Assembly: GCA_018222605.1 (NCBI GenBank)
Contig: JAAEZZ010000003.1
Span: 1-64,000, forward strand
Length of the DNA: 64,000 nucleotides
Origin: Alphaproteobacteria bacterium
Lineage (GTDB): Bacteria; Pseudomonadota; Alphaproteobacteria; Caulobacterales; Hyphomonadaceae
Direction of reading: 5' to 3'
Below the pieces are notes generated by a model. It searched no databases. It was given only the letters and a program-made list of their open reading frames with translations, and was not told the DNA's origin. This document shows positions 7,922-17,263 of this stretch, in pieces (the first letter of the stretch is position 1; every line of letters begins with the position of its first letter). Both the position numbers and the translations under genes were made by a program.

Positions 7922-9004
7922 ATGAATAACCCGGTTCTAATTGTCGGCGGCTATGGCGTCGTCGGCCTGCAGCTCGCACACATCATCCGTGACACCCATC
8001 CTGATCTTCCCCTTATCCTGGCTGGACGAACACTGAGGGATGCGGAAGATGCAGCAGCCACACTCGGAAACGCGACAGGATTCAGGCTGGATGTGAACGA
8101 AACCGGTCCGCTTGCAAACCAGACATACCCACTTTCGGCCGTGGTAGCCGTCACGAATGATCCGGACGACAATCTGATGCGCGCCGCGATTGGAAGAGGA
8201 ATCCCGTACTTAGACATCACTCGCTGGACTGAGCGGCTCCATGAAGCAACGCTGCTGGCAGGCATTCTAGATCTCAAGGCGCCGGTCGTCCTGTCCTCGT
8301 CATGGATGGCGGGCGTCAGTGCCATCGTCGCCAAAGCCGCCGCCCGCCGGCTGGCAAAGGTCGAGGAAATCGACACGGCCATACTTTACAGATTGAAGGA
8401 TAAGGCGGGTCCGAATTCCGTCGAGTATGCCGACCGCCTCGGCATACCCTTCCGCGTACGCGAAGACGGCCGATGGAAAACGGTCAAACCCATGAGCGAC
8501 CCGGCCAGGGTTACTTTCCCAGGGGGCTATTCAGGCAAAGCTTACCGGTTCGACGAACCGAGCCAGGAAACGCTTGCGTTATACACTGGCGCCCAATCTG
8601 CGTCGTCCCGCATCACCTATGACGATGCAGGCACAACGGGCACGATGGCCTTTCTTGTCGGTTCGGGAATCTGGGGTCTTCTCAGTGGACCCGCATTCAC
8701 CAAGACACGTCGTTCAATTATCTATCACCCCGGCGAAGGCGCCTCACACGAGATCGTCATCTCAATCTCCGGAACAGATTCCGATGGCCAGCCCCGAAAA
8801 GTACGGGCAACCGTTCTGGACCCAGCAGGCCAAACACATCTCACGGCAGTCGGCGCATATATACAGCTGGCGGAAACTCTTGGTCTCAATTCTGGAACAG
8901 CACGCCCGGCCGGAACCTACTATCCCGAAAACACTGAAAATCTGGACGAAGTCCTCCGCTGTCTTCAGAGCCACGCAGTGCAAATTGAGTTTACAGATAT
9001 GTAA
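7922..9004 (+). CDS. Saccharopine dehydrogenase-like NAD(P)-binding protein
   Basis: 360 residues from the ATG at 7922; the longer track start at 7733 lies inside the upstream gene. The N-terminus is a Rossmann fold: VLIVGGYGVVGLQLAHIIRD followed by LILAGRTL, as in saccharopine dehydrogenase-like and SDR-type reductases. The rest resembles the Sacchrp_dh_NADP group, including VLSSSWMAGVSAIVAKAAARR. True saccharopine dehydrogenase (lysine pathway) is unlikely in this setting; relatives act as reductases on lipids or sugars. It closes the TetR-linked operon, so it probably acts on the product of the GMC oxidoreductase. Specific reaction unknown. Confidence 0.8.
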   Translation: MNNPVLIVGGYGVVGLQLAHIIRDTHPDLPLILAGRTLRDAEDAAATLGNATGFRLDVNETGPLANQTYPLSAVVAVTNDPDDNLMRAAIGRGIPYLDITRWTERLHEATLLAGILDLKAPVVLSSSWMAGVSAIVAKAAARRLAKVEEIDTAILYRLKDKAGPNSVEYADRLGIPFRVREDGRWKTVKPMSDPARVTFPGGYSGKAYRFDEPSQETLALYTGAQSASSRITYDDAGTTGTMAFLVGSGIWGLLSGPAFTKTRRSIIYHPGEGASHEIVISISGTDSDGQPRKVRATVLDPAGQTHLTAVGAYIQLAETLGLNSGTARPAGTYYPENTENLDEVLRCLQSHAVQIEFTDM

Positions 9005-9009
9005 TTACG

Positions 9010-9605
9010 CCCATGGCCAGGCGGAACTCAGGCGGTGATCGACGGGCGTTGTCAGACGAATGAACTGAAGCGAATTTCTGCAGACTTCCCACGCGCCAGA
9101 AACGCGGCATCGCTCTCTCGCGCCTTCGGAAGGGTAGGTATGAATTCTTGGCGCGGTTATTGAGATGCCGCCCAGCCCCTGGGCGCTTCCATGTTCCAAT
9201 CACTTTGATGACAGCAGCCTTATATCACTTCTTCGTCATGTACGATTGCAATACTTCCTCTTCGTGATCCACAGCGCGCCACAGATAAGAGCGTTCTCCT
9301 CGAATATTGACGAAGACTTCGTCCAGGTGCCACTGCCATTGCGGACTCTGCCGTATCGTATCAAATCTCCGCTTCCCAATCTTATGAGCGAAGTAAGTTC
9401 CGAAGCGATCAACTCAATGCGTCACTGTTTCGTAACAAATGTCGATACCATGTTCATAAAGCAGGTCTTCTACATTGCGCAGCGACAGAGGAAACCTGAC
9501 GGACATCATCACCGCGAGTTGAATGATTTCGGAGGGTGTCTTGATATAGCGGAACGGGGTCAGGCTCACTTCCGGAGGCTAAACTCCAGAAAGCGCCGTC
9601 TCAAG
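9010..9605 (-). pseudogene. Decayed IS6-family transposase
   Basis: Reading the minus strand in all frames gives the order of an IS6-type (IS26-like) DDE transposase. Near 9560 is FRYIKTPSEIIQLAV. Next comes VRFPLSLRNVEDLLYEHGIDI, then a stop, then the first catalytic Asp in WQWHLDEVFVNI with YLWRAVDHE. After a further stop comes the C-terminal PFRRRERAM...SLQKFASVH. At least two in-frame stops and an internal deletion make it non-functional. It sits just past the end of the GMC operon. A second remnant with the same C-terminal stretch lies at 23.5 kb. Confidence 0.8.
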
Positions 9606-9671
9606 GTCAGTTAATCTGACAATCCCTGACAATGTCCTACAGAAAGAACTCCACCCCTCCTCAGCGCCTCT

Positions 9672-10604
9672 TTAATAATACAAGTGATCCCTCATCTCTC
9701 CAGAAGCCATCAACTCCTTACAAACATCAATGAATGCATCGCTTTTATTCCGCACACCAATCGTTCGAGACTTCACCTTCGCCGCAACCAGATAAGGGTT
9801 GAAAAATTCGTCCGCAATTCGCTTATACGTCAGCTGATCCCCTAGTGGAGAAACCATACTGCACGAACGTACCACCCGTAACGACACTGCATCGCTCTGC
9901 CCAACCAGAGCCTGAGCACCGGAGGCAATATTGCTGGAAAAAAGAACTTCCGGCGCATACCCAAGCGCCCGATAGGCATTGTAAGCAAGATCGAAAGCAT
10001 TCGGCTCGTTGTTCATAACCTGCTTGTAGCGAGCAAGATCTTTCAGACTGACCTTCTCATCACAGGTATCCAACGGATGTCCCTTGCGCATCAGAACACA
10101 GACTTCTGGACGGCATAGAGTTGTCACGTCAACATTCGCTGGCGCAATGTCATCATAGCGGAAGGTGATCAGAACATCGATCTCCCCCTCTTCAAGTTCC
10201 TCATAGTTTGTAGCAAGCGAGGTGGTCTTCATGGACACACGCAGTTCCGGCTGGCGCTCCGCGAGCTTGCTGATCGCCCGCGCGAGTAAAGACCAAATCA
10301 ACCCCTCCTGACTGCCGATAATCAATTCACCCCGGAACTGATCTGCCGCACCGACAAACTGATCCTGTAACGCTTCAAGGTCTGACAGAACCTGCCGGCA
10401 TTGCTGGTAAAGCTTTTGTCCATCGGCCGTCAGCGTCAGACCACGCGAAGGCTTTCGTACAAAAAGAGCTGTTCCCAGCTGTTCTTCCAGCATGTTGACC
10501 GCATGCCCGACCGAGGTGGGCGAGATATGCATCTTCAGGCCGGCTGCTGTGAAACTTCCATGCGTCGCCGCAGCCAAGAAATAGCGAAGGTGGTCAAGCT
10601 TCAT
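9672..10604 (-). CDS. LysR-family transcriptional regulator
   Basis: 311 residues. I chose the second Met (10604), which has AGAGGA six bases upstream, over the first at 10610, where the ribosome site would touch the start. The N-terminal winged helix-turn-helix is MKLDHLRYFLAAATHGSFTAAGLKM and HAVNMLEEQLGTALFVR. The C-terminal substrate-binding fold follows from about residue 90 (RGELIIGSQEG). It is divergent from the unknown gene, esterase and TonB receptor at 10.9-14.9 kb, the usual arrangement for a LysR activator and its targets. The inducer is unknown. Confidence 0.92.
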   Translation of the reverse strand: MKLDHLRYFLAAATHGSFTAAGLKMHISPTSVGHAVNMLEEQLGTALFVRKPSRGLTLTADGQKLYQQCRQVLSDLEALQDQFVGAADQFRGELIIGSQEGLIWSLLARAISKLAERQPELRVSMKTTSLATNYEELEEGEIDVLITFRYDDIAPANVDVTTLCRPEVCVLMRKGHPLDTCDEKVSLKDLARYKQVMNNEPNAFDLAYNAYRALGYAPEVLFSSNIASGAQALVGQSDAVSLRVVRSCSMVSPLGDQLTYKRIADEFFNPYLVAAKVKSRTIGVRNKSDAFIDVCKELMASGEMRDHLYY

Positions 10605-10859
10605 GTTCATTCCTCTAATTTTTGATGCATTTAGATCAATTCATTGTATTTTATGCTGAGTCAATTCGATGTCATTCTTCCTTGGCTGACACGGTTCACT
10701 GCCACCAGAGCGGTTCAGAAGGCCGGCAGCACCGGGAGGAAAACCCAAGGCTTATTAGGCGCGGCACGTCGCGCCCCAGGCTGACCGTCGATCTTTCCGG
10801 GAACCAAACACTGCAGGCCCCCGTGCCTCATGATAAGGATTCGAGAGAGGCCCTAATCG

Positions 10860-11390
10860 ATGCGCCCACCTGACAAGACAACCACAATTCATCGCAGATT
10901 TTCGGCCGCTCATCACATCTCAATCGCGATGGCGCCTGCGCTATCTGGCATTGCTTCGGTCTGCAGCTTCGAGTCCACTCCCAGAGGCGCCTCGGAATAC
11001 ACTCACAATGCCGTGAATTCGCCCAAGCAGTATGATGCCCTGCTGGCAAGGCCCGCAGACAGGTACGTCGACCCGCACAATGAAGGTATTCCTGCTGCCG
11101 ACAATCAGGCCGCTACTCCTCCGAGGATATTCAATCTTTATACAGATACATTCATGCCGCCAGATGAAGCTGACGACAACGGGATTGATGATGACTTCGA
11201 TAGACGGATCTATAACGATCCGGACTCGTCCTATAAATTAAATCATGTTGTTTCTAACCTCCTTCCCATCCCCACAGACATCTACACATATTTCTACCAA
11301 ACGACCTTTGGCGACGGGGGCGACGACGCGCCGTACTGGACGTGGGACAAGAACTGCACGGGCTGGCTCCTCTCAAGGAAAGACCAATGA
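10860..11390 (+). CDS. Hypothetical protein coupled to the downstream esterase
   Basis: Open frame of up to 176 codons whose TGA overlaps the esterase ATG (ATGA), which argues that at least its 3' part is translated. The N-terminal third is low-complexity-like and the start is uncertain. The C-terminal half is acidic and rich in Asp, Tyr and Trp (EADDNGIDDDFDRRIY, then TYFYQTTFGDGGDD and YWTWDKNCTGW), and looks like genuine protein. It could be the tail of a longer ancestral gene. I do not recognise a family. Divergent from the LysR gene with about 255 bases between, in which I see no other gene. Confidence 0.4.
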   Translation: MRPPDKTTTIHRRFSAAHHISIAMAPALSGIASVCSFESTPRGASEYTHNAVNSPKQYDALLARPADRYVDPHNEGIPAADNQAATPPRIFNLYTDTFMPPDEADDNGIDDDFDRRIYNDPDSSYKLNHVVSNLLPIPTDIYTYFYQTTFGDGGDDAPYWTWDKNCTGWLLSRKDQ

Positions 11391-12364
11391 ATTTCCCATC
11401 GTCCCCACGCTACTTCCCGGCACCGACATCCATCAGCCCTGAAGCTCGCGCATTTCTCGAGCAGAAAGTAGATCCGACCCTGTTCCTTAAGCGGCCCTCC
11501 GGTCGGGAAGACTGGCTCAGGTTCAGAGAGGCCGCGAACGCTGTCCGAGAAACCGAGGCGAAAACACTAGTGCAGACGCTTCCTGTTCGAGTAGAGGAAC
11601 TCAACATGTCCGGCGTGGTTGTCAGGCGCATCATACCCCATGACCAGCCAGCCCAGAAGGCCGGCCAAATTATCCTGGAAATGCATGGCGGAGCTTATGT
11701 CTTGCTCGATGGACTGTCTGGCCTCACGCGCGCCCTGAAGTTTTCAGCCCAATCCGGTTATAGCGTTCTCTCGTTGGATTATCGCATGCCGCCCGATGAT
11801 CCTTATCCGGCGGCGTTCAATGACGCGCTGGCTGTTTACAAAACGTTATTGGAGACCTGTTCACCGGAGCAGATCGGACTGTTCGGCACGTCTGCCGGAG
11901 GCAATCTGGCGGCCTGCCTGTGCCTCGCCCTTGAAAAGAAGAACCTGCCGCAACCGGCAGCGCTGGTCCTCAATTCTCCCTGCACTGACATGAGCGCATC
12001 TGGCGATACATTTACAACGCTGGAAACGATAGATCCTGGCCTGTACACCTACCATGGCGTCATCGAAGAAGCACTCAAGCTGTATGCGGATGGTTGTAGT
12101 CTTTCAGATCCCTGCCTGTCTCCACTAAACAGCCAGCTTCCTAAAATCTTTCCTGACACATTACTCGTTACCGGAACACGGGACCTGCTGATGAGCGATA
12201 CGGTCCGCTTTCATATGAAGCTTCGCGCTGCAAACCGGATCTCTGAGCTGCTGGTTTTCGAAGGCATGTGGCACGCCTTCTCTGGCACCCCGGAGGAAGA
12301 AGATCTCTATCATCATATGTCCCGCTTCTTTGAAAACCGCCTCGCCACTCACTTAACAGACTGA
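11387..12364 (+). CDS. HSL-family alpha/beta hydrolase (esterase)
   Basis: 325 residues from the ATG at 11387, which has AAGGA just upstream and overlaps the previous stop. Hormone-sensitive-lipase-type features are visible. The oxyanion-hole motif is MHGGAYVL near residue 102. The nucleophile elbow is GTSAGGNLAAC with the catalytic Ser. The acid comes from TRDLLMSD and the catalytic His from MWHAFSG near the C-terminus. No signal peptide, so it is probably cytoplasmic. HSL esterases prefer short- to medium-chain esters. It lies between an unknown protein and a TonB receptor, with LysR divergent, so it probably hydrolyses an imported ester. Substrate unknown. Confidence 0.88.
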   Translation: MNFPSSPRYFPAPTSISPEARAFLEQKVDPTLFLKRPSGREDWLRFREAANAVRETEAKTLVQTLPVRVEELNMSGVVVRRIIPHDQPAQKAGQIILEMHGGAYVLLDGLSGLTRALKFSAQSGYSVLSLDYRMPPDDPYPAAFNDALAVYKTLLETCSPEQIGLFGTSAGGNLAACLCLALEKKNLPQPAALVLNSPCTDMSASGDTFTTLETIDPGLYTYHGVIEEALKLYADGCSLSDPCLSPLNSQLPKIFPDTLLVTGTRDLLMSDTVRFHMKLRAANRISELLVFEGMWHAFSGTPEEEDLYHHMSRFFENRLATHLTD

Positions 12365-12424
12365 CCCACTCAGCCAACTCAAATCAAACAAAAAAGTCTA
12401 CCATTTCCAAAAGGGGGAAATACC

Positions 12425-14857
12425 ATGCACCGCCAGATGATCTCGGGGATATCAATGATCGCCCTCAGTGCCGTCATCGCTCTTCCGGGGGCCACCCAGG
12501 AAGAAGACGCACCGGATAAAACAGCCAGGCTCAATACTGTCACAGTTACGGCCCAGGCTCGTGAACAGGATCTCAGCGATGTCCCGATCTCAGTGGGTGT
12601 CGTTGATAGCAAGATCATCGCAGAGCAAAATCTCCAGCGTCTAGAAGATATCCAGTACAGCATCCCGAATTTCACACTGACAGAGACTGGTATCTCCACC
12701 AATATCTTCATTCGCGGGATCGGGTCGGGTATCAATCAGGGCTTTGAACAATCTGTCGGCATGTATGTGGACGGCGTCCATTATGGCCGAGCCCAGCAAA
12801 CCCGTACCCCTTTCCTCGACATTGAGCGAATCGAAGTGCTCCGGGGGCCCCAATCTATCCTTTTCGGCAAAAACAGTATTGCTGGTGCACTTTCCATTAC
12901 AACAGCTAAGCCCACGGATACGTTCGAAGGGTCAATCATGGCCAGCTATGAGTTCGACGCAAACGAAGTCGTTTCAGAGGGCTACATCTCAGGCCCGCTA
13001 AGCGAGCGGATACGCGGGCGTCTTGCTCTGCGATACCGGGACTCCGAGGGCTATGAAACGAATTTGCGCACCGGAAACGATAATCCGCAACGGGAGGATA
13101 CTTCCGTTCGCGGAACACTCGAAGCGGACATCACCGAAACGCTTCTGGCGCGCTTCAAAGCAGAGGTCTCCGACTTTGACGTCAAAGGCCGGAATGGCGA
13201 AGTCTACGTATCGGACCCGATCGCAGCAGGGCCATTCGCAGGCCTCACCTATGGCCAAGTTCTGGTAAACGTCTTCGGCCAGGACAGCTCTGTACTGAAC
13301 GAAGTTCGGGATGGCAAACGCTCCGCCTCCGGTGAATTCTCCAACAACAAGCTGGAGACTTATGTCTTTGACCTGGAATGGTCGCCAGGAGAATTCACAC
13401 TCCAAACTAAAACGGCCTACTCGACATTCAAATATGACGAGTTTTGCGATTGCGACGGAACAGGTGCCGACATATTTGGAGCTGGCATCCAAGAGAACTA
13501 CGAACAGTTCAGCCAAGAAGTTCGTCTGATCTCTCCAATATATGATCGCTTCGACTACCTCCTCGGCGCCTACTACCAGAACTCCAGCCATGATTATTCC
13601 GATCAGATCATTGTACCGGCCAATTCAGTTCTGGTGCCCGCCGTGAACGCGCGTGCGCCCGGAGCCGGCAGCCTTATTGCTGGGACGGAAGCCGCACGAT
13701 CAGCAACTGTTGATGCTGACGTGTTGTCAGCGTTTGGCCAGCTCAACTGGCGCTTCGCAGACAATTTTTCTCTCCAGCTGGGTGGCCGGCTGACTAAGGA
13801 AACGAAGGATGGCGAACGAACCATGCTGGTCTTCACCGATGACGGCGAAGTACTACCTACCGCTCAGATTGCAGCTCCCGTAGTGTATGCAAACCTGTTC
13901 GGAATCACATCCGAGAACCTCGCCGCGCTTGGCCCGACAGGCGCCTTCTTCATCGGATCGCTCGGCGAAGCGGCTGTTTCAGGCAGCCGGGACGAGACGC
14001 AGTTTTCTCCGGACGCAAAACTGATCTGGGATCTCGGTGGCGATGACTTGCTCTACGCATCCTGGTCGAAAGGTTTCAAATCCGGCGGTTTCGACTTCCG
14101 CGCCAATAATCGCTCGGTCTATTCAAGCATGGCAGATTCCTTCGAATTTGATGACGAGCAAGCCGTGAACTGGGAACTCGGTGGTAAATTCAGATTTGGA
14201 GGAAGGGCTGAACTCAACGCCGCCGCATTCTTCACCCAATATGAAGACCTTCAGGTATCGATCTTCGACGGCATACTCGGCTTTAACGTTGGCAACGCTG
14301 GCGAGGCCGAAGTCAAAGGTCTGGAACTTGACGGCCGTTGGGCGGCAACCAACCATCTGACGCTCTCCGGATCGCTTGCGCTGACGGACTTCGAGTTCAC
14401 TGACTACCGGAATGGTCAATGCTATTTTGGCCAACAATCAGATGTCGACTATGACGGAGACACAATCCCGGAGCTCTGCGACTATACCGGCAAGTCGAAC
14501 CAACTCGTTTCTGACGTGCAGGGTACGCTGACGGCTGACTATTCCCGTACCGTCATGAAAGACTATGAGCTTCAGGCCAGTGCAAACCTGTTCTTTACCT
14601 CAGACTATGACGCATCTCAGACCTATGATCCGGACGGCCGGGTCGGTGGATACGAACTGGTCAACCTGCGGCTTGCCCTGTCTCCCCTATCTCGTCGCTG
14701 GCAACTTGCGCTGGTCGGGAAAAACGTGTTCGACGAGACACCTCTTCAGTATATGACTGCGGTTCCCCTGTCTGGCAGCACATTCGGAGCAAACGCGGAT
14801 GCAGGACGCTTCCTTCAGGGTCGCCAGATTGCGATACAGGCTAGGGTCAACTTCTAA
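12425..14857 (+). CDS. TonB-dependent outer-membrane receptor
   Basis: 810 residues with a plain signal peptide (MISGISMIALSAVIALPGA) and AAAGGGGG before the start at 12425. The TonB-box region is LNTVTVTAQAREQDL. The plug domain shows DVPISVGVVD, IFIRGIGSG and IEVLRGPQSILFGKNSIAGALS. The barrel ends in ARVNF with the canonical terminal Phe. It is 60 bases after the esterase and runs the same way, so both are likely transcribed together under the LysR regulator. Ligand not evident. Receptors of this length and style in marine alphaproteobacteria often take up large or hydrophobic organic ligands rather than only siderophores. Confidence 0.93.
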   Translation: MHRQMISGISMIALSAVIALPGATQEEDAPDKTARLNTVTVTAQAREQDLSDVPISVGVVDSKIIAEQNLQRLEDIQYSIPNFTLTETGISTNIFIRGIGSGINQGFEQSVGMYVDGVHYGRAQQTRTPFLDIERIEVLRGPQSILFGKNSIAGALSITTAKPTDTFEGSIMASYEFDANEVVSEGYISGPLSERIRGRLALRYRDSEGYETNLRTGNDNPQREDTSVRGTLEADITETLLARFKAEVSDFDVKGRNGEVYVSDPIAAGPFAGLTYGQVLVNVFGQDSSVLNEVRDGKRSASGEFSNNKLETYVFDLEWSPGEFTLQTKTAYSTFKYDEFCDCDGTGADIFGAGIQENYEQFSQEVRLISPIYDRFDYLLGAYYQNSSHDYSDQIIVPANSVLVPAVNARAPGAGSLIAGTEAARSATVDADVLSAFGQLNWRFADNFSLQLGGRLTKETKDGERTMLVFTDDGEVLPTAQIAAPVVYANLFGITSENLAALGPTGAFFIGSLGEAAVSGSRDETQFSPDAKLIWDLGGDDLLYASWSKGFKSGGFDFRANNRSVYSSMADSFEFDDEQAVNWELGGKFRFGGRAELNAAAFFTQYEDLQVSIFDGILGFNVGNAGEAEVKGLELDGRWAATNHLTLSGSLALTDFEFTDYRNGQCYFGQQSDVDYDGDTIPELCDYTGKSNQLVSDVQGTLTADYSRTVMKDYELQASANLFFTSDYDASQTYDPDGRVGGYELVNLRLALSPLSRRWQLALVGKNVFDETPLQYMTAVPLSGSTFGANADAGRFLQGRQIAIQARVNF

Positions 14858-14890
14858 TAAGTGCTTATTCGCGGGCTCTTGATCCAGTTT

Positions 14891-14932
14891 CAGGAGGCTT
14901 ACCTTCACTAAATAGGTGTTGGTAGCCTCCTG
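14891..14932. other. Hairpin downstream of the TonB receptor
   Basis: CAGGAGGC pairs with GCCTCCTG around a 26-nt inner part that can itself pair (ACC with GGT, ACCT with AGGT). It begins about 34 bases after the receptor stop. There is no T-tract, so it may act with Rho or protect the 3' end rather than terminate alone. The rest of 14858-15143 holds no gene that I can support. Confidence 0.45.
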
Positions 14933-15143
14933 ATCTCTCAGCCTGTCCTGACCAAATCAGCCGGGATTTTCTCGGATAAAGGTGGTACAGGGACCAGATA
15001 AAGTTCAGAAATCTCCAGGCTAACAATACCGTCTGACCGCTGATAAGTGGCAAGACACTCGGACAGTGACCTCCGGTTCGAACCAATGTACGAAAGCTAA
15101 TATAATGCTTTACCCGGTCAAAATTTTCTGCTGACTCATCAAC

Positions 15144-15626
15144 ATGAAAACCATCATCGACAGCATAAGCAAGCGCCTGCTTCAGGTCCTTCAACAGGAT
15201 GCCCGCATATCGAACCAAGACCTGGCCAACAGGATCGGCATATCACCGAGCCCCTGCCTTCAACGCCGCAAACGCCTAGAGGATCTCGGCGTCATAACAG
15301 GCTATGAAACGCGTATCGACCTTTCCAAGCTCACCAGCCATGTCGAAGTCATCGCGGAAATCACCCTCAATACCAACAAGACGCCTGAAGAAAGGCGCTT
15401 CCACGAGTACATCGCAGATGTACCCGAAATCGTGACCTGCCATGCAGTCGCAGGCAAAATCGATTATTTTGCGATGTTTATAGCCCCCAGCGTTCAACAC
15501 TATCTCGCCGTTGTCGATCAGATGATCGAAGAGCTTGGAATCGTCGAGACGATAACCAGCCACATCGTATACGGACGGACAAAGTCCTTTAGTGGACTTC
15601 CCCTGGATCTTCTTTTACAGGACTAG
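15144..15626 (+). CDS. Lrp/AsnC-family transcriptional regulator
   Basis: 160-residue regulator with the N-terminal helix-turn-helix ISNQDLANRIGISPSPCLQRRKRL and a C-terminal RAM/AsnC ligand domain (EVIAEITLN, later VAGKIDYFAMF and GIVETITSHIVYG). Proteins of this family sense amino acids. It converges on the deacylase gene, 11 bases away, at the end of the D-amino-acid operon, which makes control of that operon by an amino acid plausible, although it is not divergent from the operon start. Length and domains are normal. No convincing ribosome site is seen before the ATG. Confidence 0.9.
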   Translation: MKTIIDSISKRLLQVLQQDARISNQDLANRIGISPSPCLQRRKRLEDLGVITGYETRIDLSKLTSHVEVIAEITLNTNKTPEERRFHEYIADVPEIVTCHAVAGKIDYFAMFIAPSVQHYLAVVDQMIEELGIVETITSHIVYGRTKSFSGLPLDLLLQD

Positions 15627-15637
15627 GGTTTCCTGAG

Positions 15638-17263
15638 CTACTGTGCACTCAAGTCTTGGCGGCTCAGGAAACGGCCAGGATAGCGCCCGGTCACCGCTCC
15701 ATCTGCCCACACGCGCTCCCCGTTCACCCACACACCATCGATACCTACTGACGGAGCCATCGGGTCCGTAATGTCGGCACGGTCCGATATCTCTTCGGCA
15801 TCAAACAGAACCAGATCAGCCTGTGACCCGGGACGCAGAACACCCCGACCGCCAAGCCCGACATTTCTGGCGCTAAGGCTCGTGCACTTGCGGATCATCT
15901 CCTCAAGAGAGATCGCCTGTTCATCTCGCACCAGCCAGCGGATCGACCTCGTAAAGGCACCATACCCGCGCGGGTGGCCTCCAGAGGCCGTCCCGTCCGA
16001 GGAAATGTTCGTATAAGTCCAGAGCATCAGGGTCCGGATATCGGTGCTGTCCATACTGCGCCCCAAAACCAGTTCCTGCGCGACGCCAGAAGCGATGACA
16101 TCCTCAAGATCCTGCCCTGCATAGGCCTCCTGGATGAGATCAAGATAGGCCCGCGCCGGCTCGATATCGCGTTCCTCGGCGATTTCCTGAACGGTCTTCC
16201 CGATCAGGGCAGGATTGGCATCGAACTTGACGATGGTGAGCCCGTCAGCAGGAGCTGAGTGCTCAAGTGCCGCCCGCGCCGCTTCGAGATCGCCGAGATC
16301 CCGGTCCGGAAGAAGAACCGTCAGTGTGGATTGCCAGTAATCATAAGGATAGGCATCGGCGGTAATATCGACCCCGCGCGCCCGGGCATCATTCAGCCTG
16401 TTTAGAAATTCCGGCGCCTGACCCCAGAAGTCCATGTAGGCAATTTTGAAATGCGATATCTGCACCGGAATTCCAGCTTCGCTACCAATCCGGATAATCT
16501 CTTCCAGCGCGTTATCCAGATTTTTATCCTCGCTACGCAAATGGCTTATATAGCGCCCGCCCTTTTCAGCAAGAACATCGGCAAGAGCCAGGATTTCCTG
16601 TGAGTTCGAATAGATACCAGGATCGTACTCAAGACCTGTGGAGAGACCAAGCGAGCCATTGGCAATGTCCTCACTGAGCTGCTTCTCCATCATCGCCACT
16701 TCGTCCGACGTCGCCTCACGTTGATAGTGAGTACCCGTTGCATTGAGACGCAAGGTTCCGTGACCGGTGTAGCTTGCAACATTGACTGCAACTGGCATCC
16801 TTTCGAGCCGACGGGCAAGATCGGTAATCGGAAACACAGAGCGCCCGTCTTGCCCCACCACGATCGTAGTCACCCCTTGCGACACGGCGGCCTCGAGAGA
16901 CCGCGCCCTGTCGCTATTGGCCATTCCGACATCATGATGGCTATGAGTGTCGATGAACCCGGGGGCAATGATCAGACCAGCCGCGTCGAGCACTGCTTCG
17001 TCCTCTGCCGGGCAGAGCATGCCGATCTCCTCGACAGTTCCTTCCCGTACGCGGATATCCGCCTTCCGGCGAGGCGCACCTGTACCGTCGATAAGCACCG
17101 CGTTGCGTATCAGGAAGTCCGGCCCTTCCGCATCGGAATATATGCCCGAAAACTCGCATGCCCGGTTTGGCTCCCCACCCGCATTGGGTGATGTCTGAAT
17201 ACAGGCGGTAACGCCCAGCACCATAACCCCAGAAATGGCGGCTTGCTTTAAAAAAATCGTCAT
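15638..17263 (-). CDS. N-acyl-D-amino-acid deacylase (amidohydrolase), lipoprotein
   Basis: 541 residues with a lipoprotein signal: hydrophobic stretch and lipobox GVTAC, so it is anchored on the membrane facing the periplasm or outside. The amidohydrolase core begins with FLIRNAVLIDGTGAPRRKADI and has the metal-binding HSHHDVG; GHGTLRLNATG and RYISHLRSED are typical of D-aminoacylases. The C-terminal part returns to the beta-sandwich (GSQADLVLFDAEEI). It hydrolyses N-acyl-D-amino acids to the free D-amino acid. It is the last gene of a minus-strand operon and overlaps the racemase stop by four bases. A lipoprotein form suggests substrate processing before uptake into the cytoplasm. Confidence 0.87.
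   Translation of the reverse strand: MTIFLKQAAISGVMVLGVTACIQTSPNAGGEPNRACEFSGIYSDAEGPDFLIRNAVLIDGTGAPRRKADIRVREGTVEEIGMLCPAEDEAVLDAAGLIIAPGFIDTHSHHDVGMANSDRARSLEAAVSQGVTTIVVGQDGRSVFPITDLARRLERMPVAVNVASYTGHGTLRLNATGTHYQREATSDEVAMMEKQLSEDIANGSLGLSTGLEYDPGIYSNSQEILALADVLAEKGGRYISHLRSEDKNLDNALEEIIRIGSEAGIPVQISHFKIAYMDFWGQAPEFLNRLNDARARGVDITADAYPYDYWQSTLTVLLPDRDLGDLEAARAALEHSAPADGLTIVKFDANPALIGKTVQEIAEERDIEPARAYLDLIQEAYAGQDLEDVIASGVAQELVLGRSMDSTDIRTLMLWTYTNISSDGTASGGHPRGYGAFTRSIRWLVRDEQAISLEEMIRKCTSLSARNVGLGGRGVLRPGSQADLVLFDAEEISDRADITDPMAPSVGIDGVWVNGERVWADGAVTGRYPGRFLSRQDLSAQ

Noticed and set aside
14865-15218. 117-codon minus-strand ORF before the Lrp gene
   Set aside because: Covers the hairpin and the Lrp start on the other strand; no ribosome site or family features.
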